In this document: positions 30,219-38,034 of the stretch, piece after piece | How positions within the stretch are numbered: the first letter of the stretch is position 1 | Layout: each line of letters starts with the position of its first letter | NCBI GenBank assembly: GCA_963603285.1 | Contig: CAVCMG010000024.1 | Location: 1 to 42,646 of the forward strand | Length of the DNA: 42,646 bases | Direction of reading: 5' to 3' | Origin: UBA11957 sp963603285 | GTDB lineage: Bacteria; Bacillota; Clostridia; Lachnospirales; Lachnospiraceae | Program-made: the position numbers and the translations under genes | The notes under the pieces: model-generated | Databases searched by the model: none | The model's input: the letters and a program-made list of their open reading frames with translations, nothing else | Told to the model about the DNA's origin: nothing

Positions 30219-32132
30219 TCAGAATTTGAACACAGCCACACCATACGGCGGCAGCGGATAACCGATCGAATACGGCTGTCCATCACAGATAGATTCCGAC
30301 GCCGTATATACTGTCTCCGGCGTATAGTTCCCGCCATATTTCGGATCCCTGCTGTTCAGGATCAGCGTGTATTTTTTCTTTTTCGGCACACCGACTCTGT
30401 AATCGCTTCTCTCCATCGGTGTAAAATTGATCACAAAGAGCAGATTGTTCTTGTCGGTCGGTGACCAGCGTACAAAGCTGAATATACTTCTGTAGGCATC
30501 GTCCGCATTGATCCACTGGAAGCCCTCGTATCCCTTATCATTCTGGCCCAGCGCCGGATACTTCTTATACATATGCAGAAGATCCTTATAGAACTCCTGT
30601 AAATGCTGATGCGGTGCTTCCTTCAGCAGATACCAGTCCAGCTCCCGGGCCTCGCTCCACTCCTGCAGCTGGCCAAACTCCTGTCCCATAAACAGCAGCT
30701 TCTTGCCCGGATGACCGGTCATAAAGGCATAGCCACATTTTAAGTTCTCAAACTTATCCTCCATATAGCCCGGCATCTTATTCAGCATCGAGCACTTCAG
30801 ATGTACAACCTCATCGTGCGACAGCACCAGAACAAAATTCTCGCTGAATGCATAAGTCATGGAGAAGGTCATCTTATTGTGGTTGTCCTTGCGGAAATAC
30901 GGATCCAGCTTCATATAATCAAGAAAATCGTGCATCCAGCCCATATTCCATTTCAGGGAGAAATTCAGACCGTCATCCTCCACCGGAGCCGTCAGCTTCG
31001 GCCATGTGGTGGATTCCTCTGCGATCGTTACCACGCCCGGATTGCGCCCCTGCACACAGGTATTCAGATGCTTAAAGAAAGCAATCGCTTCCAGATTCTC
31101 ATTGCCACCGTATTTATTGGCTACCCAGCCGCCGTCCTGCTTACCGTAATCCAGATACAGCATGGAGGCCACGGCATCGACGCGGAGACCGTCAACGTGG
31201 AAATCCTCGATCCAGAACAGCGCATTGCCCAGCAGGAAATTCTTGACCTCCGGTCGGCCATAGTTAAAGATCTTCGTTCCCCAGTCCGGATGTTCACCCT
31301 GTCGCGGATCCTGATGCTCATAACAGCATGTCCCGTCAAACTCAGCCAGACCGCAGGCATCCTTCGGAAAATGTGCCGGTACCCAGTCAAGGATCACACC
31401 GATGCCCTTTTTATGGAGATAGTTCACCATATATTTGAAGTCCAGCGGCGAACCATGGCGGGATGTCGGCGCATAGTAACCGGTCACCTGATAGCCCCAG
31501 GAACCGTCAAACGGATGCTCGGCAATACCCATCAGCTCTACGTGGGTATAGCCCATATCCTTGACATATTCTGCCAGCTCCACAGCCAGCTCGCGGTAAT
31601 TGTAGTAGCCTTCCGGATCCTCTTCGGTTGCCGGATGCTTTCTCCAGGAGCCCGGATGTACTTCGTAGATTGCCATCGGGGATGTATGTACATCAAACTC
31701 CGCTCTCTTTTTCATCCATGTAGCATCTGACCATTTGAAATTACTGATATCTGCTGTTCTGGACGCTGTCCCCGGTCTGAGCTCCGCCCAGTTTCCATAC
31801 GGATCGGCCTTGTCCAGAATCCGGCCATCCATGGCAGAAATGCGGTATTTATACATATCACCGATCTTCACGCCCGGAATAAAGGTCTCCCAGACACCAA
31901 TCTCGCCGACTTTCTTCATGAAATTGCCGCCATCCTTCTCACCCCAGGCATTGAACTCGCCAATAACTGAAACTGACAGCGCATTCGGCGCCCATACAGC
32001 AAAATGGAAGCCTTTTTCTCCCTTTTCGGTCTCTGCGGGATGTGCACCCAGCTTCTTATAGATGTCGTTATGGTTCCCCTGTCCAAACAGATACTGGTCG
32101 AGCTCACCGAATCTGATTTCGCTCTCTAACAT
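30219..32132 (-). CDS. glgB: 1,4-alpha-glucan branching enzyme
   Basis: This 637-residue GH13 enzyme makes alpha-1,6 branches in glycogen. An N-terminal CBM48-like domain (VWAPNALSVSVIGEFNAWG, about 45-63) is followed by the barrel start YEVHPGSWRKHP (about 155-166). The catalytic Asp region is GLRVDAVASMLYLDYG, the acid Glu is in TIAEESTTWP, and the third Asp is in VLSHDEVVH. A C-terminal beta domain closes it. Length is normal. AAGGAGG precedes the start. It lies 14 bases after a TetR gene, with no other glycogen genes nearby, which is unusual since glgB commonly clusters with glgC, glgD, glgA and glgP. Confidence 0.96.
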   Translation of the reverse strand: MLESEIRFGELDQYLFGQGNHNDIYKKLGAHPAETEKGEKGFHFAVWAPNALSVSVIGEFNAWGEKDGGNFMKKVGEIGVWETFIPGVKIGDMYKYRISAMDGRILDKADPYGNWAELRPGTASRTADISNFKWSDATWMKKRAEFDVHTSPMAIYEVHPGSWRKHPATEEDPEGYYNYRELAVELAEYVKDMGYTHVELMGIAEHPFDGSWGYQVTGYYAPTSRHGSPLDFKYMVNYLHKKGIGVILDWVPAHFPKDACGLAEFDGTCCYEHQDPRQGEHPDWGTKIFNYGRPEVKNFLLGNALFWIEDFHVDGLRVDAVASMLYLDYGKQDGGWVANKYGGNENLEAIAFFKHLNTCVQGRNPGVVTIAEESTTWPKLTAPVEDDGLNFSLKWNMGWMHDFLDYMKLDPYFRKDNHNKMTFSMTYAFSENFVLVLSHDEVVHLKCSMLNKMPGYMEDKFENLKCGYAFMTGHPGKKLLFMGQEFGQLQEWSEARELDWYLLKEAPHQHLQEFYKDLLHMYKKYPALGQNDKGYEGFQWINADDAYRSIFSFVRWSPTDKNNLLFVINFTPMERSDYRVGVPKKKKYTLILNSRDPKYGGNYTPETVYTASESICDGQPYSIGYPLPPYGVAVFKF

Positions 32133-32146
32133 TCTATCGTTCCTCC

Positions 32147-32731
32147 TTATGAATATATTCCGTACATAAACTGCTGCAGGATACTGCGGATCCTGTCCTC
32201 TGTAAATTCTTCCCGTTCTGCCTTTGGCTGGTTGCAGTACAACAGAAACGATGTATCCAGTATGCCCTGCAGTCCCAGAGCAAACTGCTTCTGTCTGCCG
32301 TGCATATTGCCAAGCTCATCCGCGGCTTCTGCAAATATCTGCACCAGACGGCTGTAATATCTGCCGATCAGAGGCTTTACCACCAGATGGCCTTCATTTT
32401 CTTCTCCTGTGTAATACAGCGCCAGAGCGAATCGGTATTCCTTCTCGTGCGATACGGCATAATGCAAAAACGTATCAGCCACACGGTACAAAATGTCCGG
32501 AAAGCGGTCTTCCGGCCGTCTGACGGCTGCCTGTTCCATCTGCTCCTGCAACTCATCAAAGATCCGGCGCATCAGCTCTTCGAGCAGCCCCTTTTTGCTG
32601 CCGAAGTAGTAATACATGGTCGGTTTGGTAACTCCGGCGGCGTCTACGATTTCCTGTATGCCTACCGCATCATAGCCTCTGGCGTAGAACAGATCTCTTG
32701 CACAGGTCAGTAGATTTTCTTTATTTTCCAT
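32147..32731 (-). CDS. TetR-family transcriptional regulator
   Basis: This 194-residue repressor has an N-terminal helix-turn-helix, ARGYDAVGIQEIVDAAGVTKPTMYYYFGSKKGLLEEL (about 18-53), with the family's typical YYYFGSK. The helical C-terminal ligand domain (about 60-190) is not diagnostic. It is the first gene of a two-gene operon with glgB. Its promoter contains a TATACC-N4-GGTATA dyad between the -35 and -10, which strongly suggests autorepression. The -10 and -35 are otherwise near consensus, so the operon should be strong when derepressed. CGGAG precedes the start. Confidence 0.92.
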   Translation of the reverse strand: MENKENLLTCARDLFYARGYDAVGIQEIVDAAGVTKPTMYYYFGSKKGLLEELMRRIFDELQEQMEQAAVRRPEDRFPDILYRVADTFLHYAVSHEKEYRFALALYYTGEENEGHLVVKPLIGRYYSRLVQIFAEAADELGNMHGRQKQFALGLQGILDTSFLLYCNQPKAEREEFTEDRIRSILQQFMYGIYS

Positions 32732-32777
32732 GATATTCTCCGGTAAAAATGTGCATAGTGTTCCACTGTTATGTTTA

Positions 32778-32807
32778 ATTATACCAATCGGTATAGATGA
32801 AAGTCAA
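32778..32807 (-). promoter_or_regulatory. Promoter and TetR operator of tetR-glgB
   Basis: On the minus strand, TTGACT (32802-32807) and TATAAT (32778-32783) have an 18-base spacer. The dyad TATACC-AATC-GGTATA (32780-32795) lies between and over the -10. Confidence 0.8.
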
Positions 32808-32877
32808 TGAATGTACGGGAGAATCGGTCGGGGAAATTGTACAAAAAATGACAGGAAAATTAGGGGGATTGACGGAT

Positions 32878-32909
32878 GTACCGGACGTTATCTCTAAACG
32901 TCTGGTACA
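32878..32909. terminator. Stem-loop after tatD
   Basis: TGTACCGGACGTT and AACGTCTGGTACA pair with one wobble or mismatch. No T-run follows on the minus strand, so terminator activity is uncertain. Confidence 0.4.
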
Positions 32910-32916
32910 GCTGTCT

Positions 32917-33693
32917 TTATCGAAGTTTTGCAAATAATCTGCGGGCATTTTTCTCTGTCACCGTTACAACCTCTTCGGCAGAAATATTTTTCAACCGGGC
33001 AATTTCTTCGGCCACATACGGTAAGTACAGAGAGCAGTTTCGCTTACCACGATAAGGTGTCGGAGCCATGTAAGGGCTGTCGGTTTCAAGAACAATGTGC
33101 TCCAGTGGAATATCCGCCACAACCTCCTTGAGTTTGCGGGCATTTTTGAAGGTTACAACGCCGCCGACACCGATATACAGCCCCATTTTCACATATTCCC
33201 TGGCCAGTTCCACAGAATAGGAAAAACAGTGCACCACGCCACCAATCTCACCGGCTTTTTCCTCCGTCATAATATCAAACGTATCCTTCGCCGCATCCCG
33301 GCTATGGATAATAAACGGAAGTCCCTCTTCCCTTGCGACCGCGAGCTGCTGCCGGAACCAGTACTGCTGCAGTTTCTGATGCTCCTCTTCCTTATGCCAG
33401 TAATAATCCAGCCCGATCTCCCCGACCGCCACCGTCTTATCCCACTGGCACAGTTCATGCAGCCTCGCCACAGCCGCATCATCCAGCTCCTCCACATCAT
33501 CCGGATGCACGCCCACCGCCGCATACATATACGGATACCGCTTCGCCAGCGTCACACTGTTCTCCGTGGTTGCTATATTCGCCCCCACATTGATCACCCG
33601 GCCAATACCCGCCTCCGGCAGTCTCTTCAAAAGGGACTCTCTGTCCTCATCAAACGCCTCATCATCGTAATGCGCATGTGTCTCAATAATCAT
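32917..33693 (-). CDS. tatD: TatD-family metal-dependent DNase
   Basis: This 258-residue amidohydrolase-fold nuclease starts with the metal-binding H-x-H in THAHYDD (residues 6 and 8). Further ligands are in VGEIGLDYY, FIIHSRDA, GVVHCFS and LETDSPYMAP, so the full set of family residues is present. The start at 33693 follows GGAG; upstream in-frame codons lack a site. It follows metG by 76 bases in the same direction. The metG-tatD order is common in Firmicutes, so it is probably co-transcribed under the metG T-box. Confidence 0.94.
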   Translation of the reverse strand: MIIETHAHYDDEAFDEDRESLLKRLPEAGIGRVINVGANIATTENSVTLAKRYPYMYAAVGVHPDDVEELDDAAVARLHELCQWDKTVAVGEIGLDYYWHKEEEHQKLQQYWFRQQLAVAREEGLPFIIHSRDAAKDTFDIMTEEKAGEIGGVVHCFSYSVELAREYVKMGLYIGVGGVVTFKNARKLKEVVADIPLEHIVLETDSPYMAPTPYRGKRNCSLYLPYVAEEIARLKNISAEEVVTVTEKNARRLFAKLR

Positions 33694-33769
33694 CGTATCA
33701 CTCACTCCAACTGTTATATAAAATACGGCGGGGCTGTCTCTCACAGTCCCACCGCGTTTTCACCTTATC

Positions 33770-35737
33770 TTAGCAGATCTCTGCTCCTGCCGGCATTTCT
33801 TTCTCCGGTGTCATCAGCGCCAGATTCCCTTCTGCATCCTCCGCGCAGAGAATCATACCCTCCGACAGCACGCCAGCCAGCTTCGCCGGTTTCAGATTCA
33901 CCAGAACCATGACCTTCTTGCCAACCATCTCCTCCGGAGAATAGTGAGCCTTGATACCGGACACGATCTGTTTTACCTGACTTCCGATCTTCACCTGACT
34001 GCACAGCAGCTTTTTGGATTTCTTCACAGCCTCGCAGGCAATGATCTCACCCACCTGAAACTGCATCTTACCAAACTCCTCAAAAGTAACCTCCGGCTTT
34101 GCCTCAATATCGATCACAGCCTCTTCCTTTTCCGGCTCTGCTGGAGCTGTCGCTGCTTTCTGTGCGGCCTTGATCACTTCCACCTTTTCCATAACCTCTT
34201 TGAGATCCAGACGGGCAAACAGGATCTGCGGTGCATCTGTCACCTTCTGACCGGACGGATACTGACCGAAGTTCTTCAGATCGTCGTACTCTCTGGCCGG
34301 TGCATTCAGCTGTGCCAGAATCTTCTCCGTTGTCTCCGGCATAAAGGAGGACAGCAGAGTGGCGCCGATACAGATGCTCTCTACCAGATTGTACAGTACC
34401 TCTGCCAGACGATCCTTCTTTGTCTCATCCTTGGCCAGCGCCCACGGCATCGTCTCATCAATATATTTATTGCATCGCTTAAACAGATTGAAGATCTCCG
34501 TCATCGCATCTGCCACACGCAGCTCATTCATCTTGGCTTCTACCTTGTCTACCGTTGCTGCACATACAGCTTTCAGCTGATCATCCACATCCTCGGTAAC
34601 GCCGGTCTGTTTTACCACGCCGTCAAAATACTTGTTGGACATGGAAATCGTACGGTTGACCAGATTACCCAGCGTATTGGCAAGCTCGGAATTCAGACGC
34701 TCTACCATCAGCTCCCAGGTAATCACACCATCGTTCTCAAACGGCATCTCATGCAGAACAAAATAGCGGACAGCATCCACACCGAACAGATCTACCAGAT
34801 CATCGGCATAGATCACATTACCCTTGGATTTACTCATCTTACCATCACCCTGCAGCAGCCACGGATGACCAAATACCTGCTTCGGCAGCGGCAGATCCAG
34901 TGCCATCAGGAAAATCGGCCAGTAGATTGTATGGAAACGGATGATATCCTTACCGATCAGATGCAGGTCAGCCGGCCAGTTTTTCTTAAACAGGTCGCTG
35001 GATTCCCCGTCACAGTCATAGCCGATACCGGTGATATAGTTTGTCAGCGCATCCAGCCATACATAGGTCACATGCTTCGGATCAAACGTTACCGGAATAC
35101 CCCAGGTAAAGGAGGTACGGGACACGCAAAGATCCTGCAGACCCGGCAGAAGGAAATTGTTCATCATCTCGTTTTTACGGGATACCGGCTGGATAAATTC
35201 CGGATGCGTATTGATATGCTCGATCAGACGGTCAGCATATTTGCTCATCTTGAAGAAGTAAGCCTCCTCCTTCGCCGGTGTACACGGACGTCCACAGTCC
35301 GGACACTTACCGTCTACCAGCTGGGATTCTGTAAAGAAGGACTCACACGGTGTACAGTACATACCCTCGTAGTAGCCTTTGTAGATATCACCCTGATCGT
35401 ACAGCTTCTTGAAAATCTTCTGTACCTGTTTCTCATGATCTGTATCGGTCGTACGGATGAATTTATCATAGGAAGTATTCATCAGATCCCAGATTCTCTT
35501 AATCTCACCGGCAACCTTGTCTACATATTCCTTCGGTGTGATACCGGCCTCCTCGGCCTTCAGCTCGATCTTCTGACCGTGTTCATCTGTACCGGTCTGG
35601 AAGAATACATCGTAGCCCTGCTGTCTTTTGAACCGGGCAATGGAATCTGCCAGTACGATCTCGTACGTGTTACCGATATGCGGCTTGCCCGATGTGTAGG
35701 CAATCGCTGTTGTCATATAATATTTTCCTCTGTTCAT
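33770..35737 (-). CDS. metG: Methionyl-tRNA synthetase
   Basis: This 655-residue class I synthetase charges tRNA-Met. HIGN (20-23) and KMSKS (300-304) form the ATP site. A zinc knuckle uses C128, C131, C145 and C148. The anticodon-binding helical domain follows (about 380-520). The C-terminal 105 residues are an EMAP II/Trbp111-like tRNA-binding domain (QVGEIIACEAVKKSKKLL, about 560-577), which also dimerises the enzyme. A charged Ala/Glu linker joins it. AAGGAG precedes the start. A T-box with an AUG specifier lies upstream. Confidence 0.97.
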   Translation of the reverse strand: MNRGKYYMTTAIAYTSGKPHIGNTYEIVLADSIARFKRQQGYDVFFQTGTDEHGQKIELKAEEAGITPKEYVDKVAGEIKRIWDLMNTSYDKFIRTTDTDHEKQVQKIFKKLYDQGDIYKGYYEGMYCTPCESFFTESQLVDGKCPDCGRPCTPAKEEAYFFKMSKYADRLIEHINTHPEFIQPVSRKNEMMNNFLLPGLQDLCVSRTSFTWGIPVTFDPKHVTYVWLDALTNYITGIGYDCDGESSDLFKKNWPADLHLIGKDIIRFHTIYWPIFLMALDLPLPKQVFGHPWLLQGDGKMSKSKGNVIYADDLVDLFGVDAVRYFVLHEMPFENDGVITWELMVERLNSELANTLGNLVNRTISMSNKYFDGVVKQTGVTEDVDDQLKAVCAATVDKVEAKMNELRVADAMTEIFNLFKRCNKYIDETMPWALAKDETKKDRLAEVLYNLVESICIGATLLSSFMPETTEKILAQLNAPAREYDDLKNFGQYPSGQKVTDAPQILFARLDLKEVMEKVEVIKAAQKAATAPAEPEKEEAVIDIEAKPEVTFEEFGKMQFQVGEIIACEAVKKSKKLLCSQVKIGSQVKQIVSGIKAHYSPEEMVGKKVMVLVNLKPAKLAGVLSEGMILCAEDAEGNLALMTPEKEMPAGAEIC

Positions 35738-35787
35738 GTCATTTCTCCTTTCTTCAAAACCTGCAAAAGTGTCGTATGCTAAGGCAA

Positions 35788-36055
35788 CAAAAAAAGTCTC
35801 CCCCTCTACGGGGAAGACGATGCTCTCGTGTTACCACTTCCATTCACTGCTTTCTCACAAAAACAGCCTCTGCAGGTACATGCACATACCTATCCGCTAT
35901 AACAGGCGGAACCTGTCGCAGCCTTAGTGTCAAAAGACGACCTCGGTGCGCCTCTCCGGAGCCATGTTCCCATATCCTACTGATGCACCCCTCTCAGCGA
36001 CCGGGGATTCTCTGTAACACGTTTGTATATGGTACTCTCTCCATCCTTGTGTTTG
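35788..36055 (-). promoter_or_regulatory. T-box riboswitch, methionine specifier
   Basis: The leader of metG senses uncharged tRNA-Met. The specifier codon AUG is at 35965-35963, in GAACATGGC of stem I. The T-box bulge TGGT lies within 35827-35836 (TGGTAACACG); UGG(U) pairs with the tRNA ACCA end. The terminator is GTCTTCCCC-loop-GGGGGAGAC (35796-35818) followed by seven or more T. The antiterminator uses the T-box and part of the terminator stem. The upstream boundary near 36055 is approximate. Confidence 0.92.
35796..35818 (-). terminator. Regulated terminator of the metG T-box
   Basis: A 9-bp GC-rich stem with a short loop is followed on the minus strand by a T-run at 35795-35788. It is the off state of the T-box. 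Confidence 0.9.
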
Positions 36056-36119
36056 GACGTATATTGGAAGAGTAGCATATTTGGAGCCAAATGTAAACGG
36101 GGGCGACATAATTTTCCCT

Positions 36120-36168
36120 GTTAAACCAGAAAAAGTGCTGCTATTTCTATAAGTTTTTCAGGTTTAAC
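36120..36168. repeat. Intergenic dyad with 15-base arms
   Basis: GTTAAACCAGAAAAA (36120-36134) and TTTTTCAGGTTTAAC (36154-36168) pair with a single A-A mismatch around a 19-base centre. It lies in the divergent spacer between the metG leader and the small secreted protein gene. It does not follow any gene, so it is an operator or RNA candidate rather than a terminator. Confidence 0.65.
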
Positions 36169-36272
36169 CTTAAAAACTTTCTTCCTCCCATATTACTTTT
36201 CTGTTTTTTTAATCTTATTACATTCTGATATACAAATGTATCACATTTGTAAAACATATTTTGCTCACTCTA

Positions 36273-36281
36273 TGCTACAAT
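36273..36281 (+). promoter_or_regulatory. Extended -10 of the small secreted protein gene
   Basis: TGCTACAAT matches the extended -10 pattern TGnTAnnnT. No good -35 is seen. Confidence 0.45.
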
Positions 36282-36311
36282 ATACGCATGAAGAAGGGAG
36301 GGAATTTTTCC

Positions 36312-36572
36312 ATGAAAAAACTCAAAGCGAAACTCATGCCGTACCTGCTGTCTATCATGATCGCCACATCTACACTCGTGGTCATCCCGCCGACAACCGC
36401 CGTTGACGTACAGGCCAAGGCAAAAACATCCTACGTGTACATTGCCAGCTCAGGAAAGGGCAAATGTTATCACAAAAACAAGAAATGCAGCCGCATGAAA
36501 AAGACGAAAAAGCTGACGAAAGCACAGGCCAAGAAAAAGGGCTATCGTGCATGCAAGAAATGTTACAGATAA
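36312..36572 (+). CDS. Small secreted cysteine protein (Ada-like metal-binding domain)
   Basis: This is an 86-residue, very basic exported protein. The start at 36312 follows GGGAGGG. A signal peptide (about 1-36) ends near VQAKA. The mature part is a single minimal domain: YVYIASSGKGKCYHKNKKCSR, then KLTKAQAKKKGYRACKKCY. Its spaced C-H-C-CxxC residues match a short zinc-binding domain otherwise attached to nucleases or found in Ada-type proteins. Here it stands alone outside the cell. Its role is unknown; binding of a metal or polyanion is plausible. It is flanked by a terminator and by the phased ACTTCAA array. Confidence 0.85.
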   Translation: MKKLKAKLMPYLLSIMIATSTLVVIPPTTAVDVQAKAKTSYVYIASSGKGKCYHKNKKCSRMKKTKKLTKAQAKKKGYRACKKCYR

Positions 36573-36585
36573 TATAACATATGTA

Positions 36586-36614
36586 AAGGAGTGGGCACTA
36601 TATTCCCACTCCTT
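36586..36614 (+). terminator. Terminator of the small secreted protein gene
   Basis: A perfect 10-bp stem AAGGAGTGGG/CCCACTCCTT with a 9-nt loop is followed by a T-rich tail. Confidence 0.9.
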
Positions 36615-36629
36615 ATCTTTTATTTTTCC

Positions 36630-36706
36630 ACTTCAAACTTACTTCAATATAACTTCAATATCTACTTCAATGTCACTTCAAACAAACTTCATTTTCATTT
36701 GAAGTA
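36630..36706. repeat. Six ACTTCAA heptamers phased at 11 bp
   Basis: ACTTCAA begins at 36630, 36641, 36652, 36664 and 36675, and ACTTCAT at 36686. The steps are 11, 11, 12, 11 and 11 bases. An inverted copy TTTGAAGT closes the array at 36699-36706. Spacers between heptamers are 4-5 bases of unrelated sequence, so this is not a simple tandem duplication. Heptamers with 4-bp spacers on one helical face are typical binding arrays for OmpR/PhoB-type or SARP-like winged-helix regulators. Confidence 0.8.
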
Positions 36707-36720
36707 TATTCTGCCAGCAT

Positions 36721-36760
36721 GAAAAAACAAAAAGAGAGAACCACTTCCGTGATTCTCTCT
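36721..36760 (-). terminator. Terminator of the perR-rubrerythrin operon
   Basis: AGAGAGAA and TTCTCTCT pair with an inner CAC/GTG. On the minus strand a T-rich run (TTTTTGTTTTTT) follows. Confidence 0.85.
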
Positions 36761-36788
36761 CGTAAAATTCCATATTTTATGCAGTTTC

Positions 36789-37331
36789 TTAGCCGAAATA
36801 TCTCTCCAGCAGGCCTTTGAATGCACGACCATGTCTAGCTTCATCGCGGGCCATCTCATGTACGGTATCATGAATCGCATCCAAACCAGCTGCTTTGGCA
36901 CGTTTAGCCAGATCTGTCTTACCAGCTGTAGCACCGTTCTCAGCCTCTACACGCATCTCCAGGTTTTTCTTTGTGCTGTCTGTAACAACCTCACCCAGAA
37001 GCTCTGCAAACTTAGCTGCATGCTCTGCCTCTTCGTGAGCTGCTTTCTCCCAATACAGACCGATCTCCGGATAGCCTTCACGGAAAGCTACACGAGCCAT
37101 TGCCAGATACATACCAACCTCGGAGCACTCACCGTTGAAGTTTGCTCTCAGGTCCTCAAGGATATCTTCGCTGACACCCTCTGCAACACCTACAACATGC
37201 TCTGCTGCCCATGCCATCTCGCCGGACTGCTCTGTGAATTTGGAAGCCGGTGCGCCACACTGCGGACATTTCTCCGGTGCTGCTTCTCCCTCGTAAACAT
37301 AGCCACATACATTACATACAAATTTTTTCAT
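36789..37331 (-). CDS. Reverse rubrerythrin (NADH peroxidase component)
   Basis: This 180-residue non-haem iron protein reduces hydrogen peroxide in anaerobes. The rubredoxin domain is N-terminal, with C6, C9, C22 and C25 (CNVCGYVYEG, CPQCGAP). The ferritin-like four-helix domain follows, with ExxH motifs in EEAEHAAKF and MARDEARHGRAF binding the diiron site. This order is the reverse of classical rubrerythrin and matches the oxygen-induced type of Clostridium. It is downstream of a PerR-like gene with a stem-loop between (37379-37405). AAAGGAG precedes the start. Confidence 0.94.
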   Translation of the reverse strand: MKKFVCNVCGYVYEGEAAPEKCPQCGAPASKFTEQSGEMAWAAEHVVGVAEGVSEDILEDLRANFNGECSEVGMYLAMARVAFREGYPEIGLYWEKAAHEEAEHAAKFAELLGEVVTDSTKKNLEMRVEAENGATAGKTDLAKRAKAAGLDAIHDTVHEMARDEARHGRAFKGLLERYFG

Positions 37332-37378
37332 TTTCGTAGTCTCCTTTTTATTTTAAAATTTTGTGTTTCTTTTTATTT

Positions 37379-37405
37379 ATTATCAGGCTGTGCCTGTTAA
37401 TAATC
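37379..37405 (-). promoter_or_regulatory. Intercistronic stem-loop between perR and rubrerythrin
   Basis: TTATTAT-CAGGC and GCCTG-TTAATAA pair around TGT. It could stabilise or partly terminate the transcript. A PerR-box role is less likely because the half-sites are too far apart. Confidence 0.45.
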
Positions 37406-37409
37406 GCTG

Positions 37410-37808
37410 TCACTGCTTCGTATCACTGTCGATACAAGCGCCGCACACACCGTAATAGTATGTGCAGGAATCCTCTACCAATCCGTCAAACCCAAGCTCT
37501 GCCAGTGTTTCTGGAGCTTTACTGCTGACATGCGGAAGATCCATAATCCGCTGACATCTGCGGCAGACGAAATGATCATGCGGTGCGGCATTGGCATCGA
37601 AATGATCAGCGCCCGTTCCTACGGAGATCAGGCGTATCTCGCCAAGATCATTGAGAAGCGTCAGATTGCGGTAGACTGTTCCAAGACTGATATTGGGGAT
37701 CTCCTGCTTCACATTCTCATAGATCTGCTCCGCCGACGGATGATCGGTGCGGCTTTTCAGATATGCCATAATCGCATCCCGCTGCTTACTTCTTCTGGTC
37801 TTTACCAT
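37410..37808 (-). CDS. Fur-family regulator, PerR-like
   Basis: This is a 132-residue metal-dependent repressor. A winged helix (about 8-75, with SLGTVYRNLTLLNDLGEI as recognition region) is followed by the dimer domain. Structural zinc cysteines are C82/C85 (CRRC) and C122/C125 (CGAC). HFDANAAPHDHF provides the regulatory-site His/Asp ligands of peroxide-sensing PerR. The start at 37808 suits the AAGGAGG site; the ATG two codons earlier is too close to it. It is upstream of a rubrerythrin, a classic PerR target. A dyad lies in its own promoter. Confidence 0.88.
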   Translation of the reverse strand: MVKTRRSKQRDAIMAYLKSRTDHPSAEQIYENVKQEIPNISLGTVYRNLTLLNDLGEIRLISVGTGADHFDANAAPHDHFVCRRCQRIMDLPHVSSKAPETLAELGFDGLVEDSCTYYYGVCGACIDSDTKQ

Positions 37809-37851
37809 CGGCATCGCCTCCTTTTTCTTGTCAGTATTATTTCTTGATTAG

Positions 37852-37881
37852 ATAATAACAGGAATTATTACTGTTAGTCAA
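37852..37881 (-). promoter_or_regulatory. Promoter of perR with internal dyad
   Basis: On the minus strand, TTGACT (37876-37881) and TATTAT (37852-37857) have an 18-base spacer. The spacer holds an AATAA...TTATT dyad (around 37855-37870), a possible site for autoregulation. Confidence 0.6.
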
Positions 37882-37920
37882 CTATAACATGTATCTTTTT
37901 TCAAAAAAATTTTTGTATGA

Positions 37921-38012
37921 AAAAGCAGTCCGTACAGCACTTGTTTTTCCGGGTGCACGGCCGATATATGCTCATCGGCTGCAACTCCCACGATGCTGTA
38001 CAGACTGCTTTT
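37921..38012 (-). terminator. Long hairpin after the signal peptidase gene
   Basis: The outer 19-bp arms (37921-37939 and 37994-38012, one mismatch) carry AAAAGCAGTC and its complement. Inner pairings TGCA/TGCA and GCCGAT/ATCGGC extend it. T-runs follow on the minus strand. It probably ends lepB transcripts, although the size is unusual for a simple terminator. Confidence 0.7.
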
Positions 38013-38034
38013 GCGTCCTCATCTGTTAAAAAGA

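Noticed and set aside
33944..35782. 612-codon open frame on the plus strand
   Set aside because: It lies exactly opposite metG, lacks a ribosome site and has unnatural composition, so it is a shadow.
36630..36706. CRISPR array
   Set aside because: Repeats are 7 bases with 4-5 base spacers and no cas genes, far from CRISPR geometry.
37852..37881. Canonical PerR box
   Set aside because: The dyad is similar in composition but does not match TTATAAT-N-ATTATAA, so it is noted only as a possible site.
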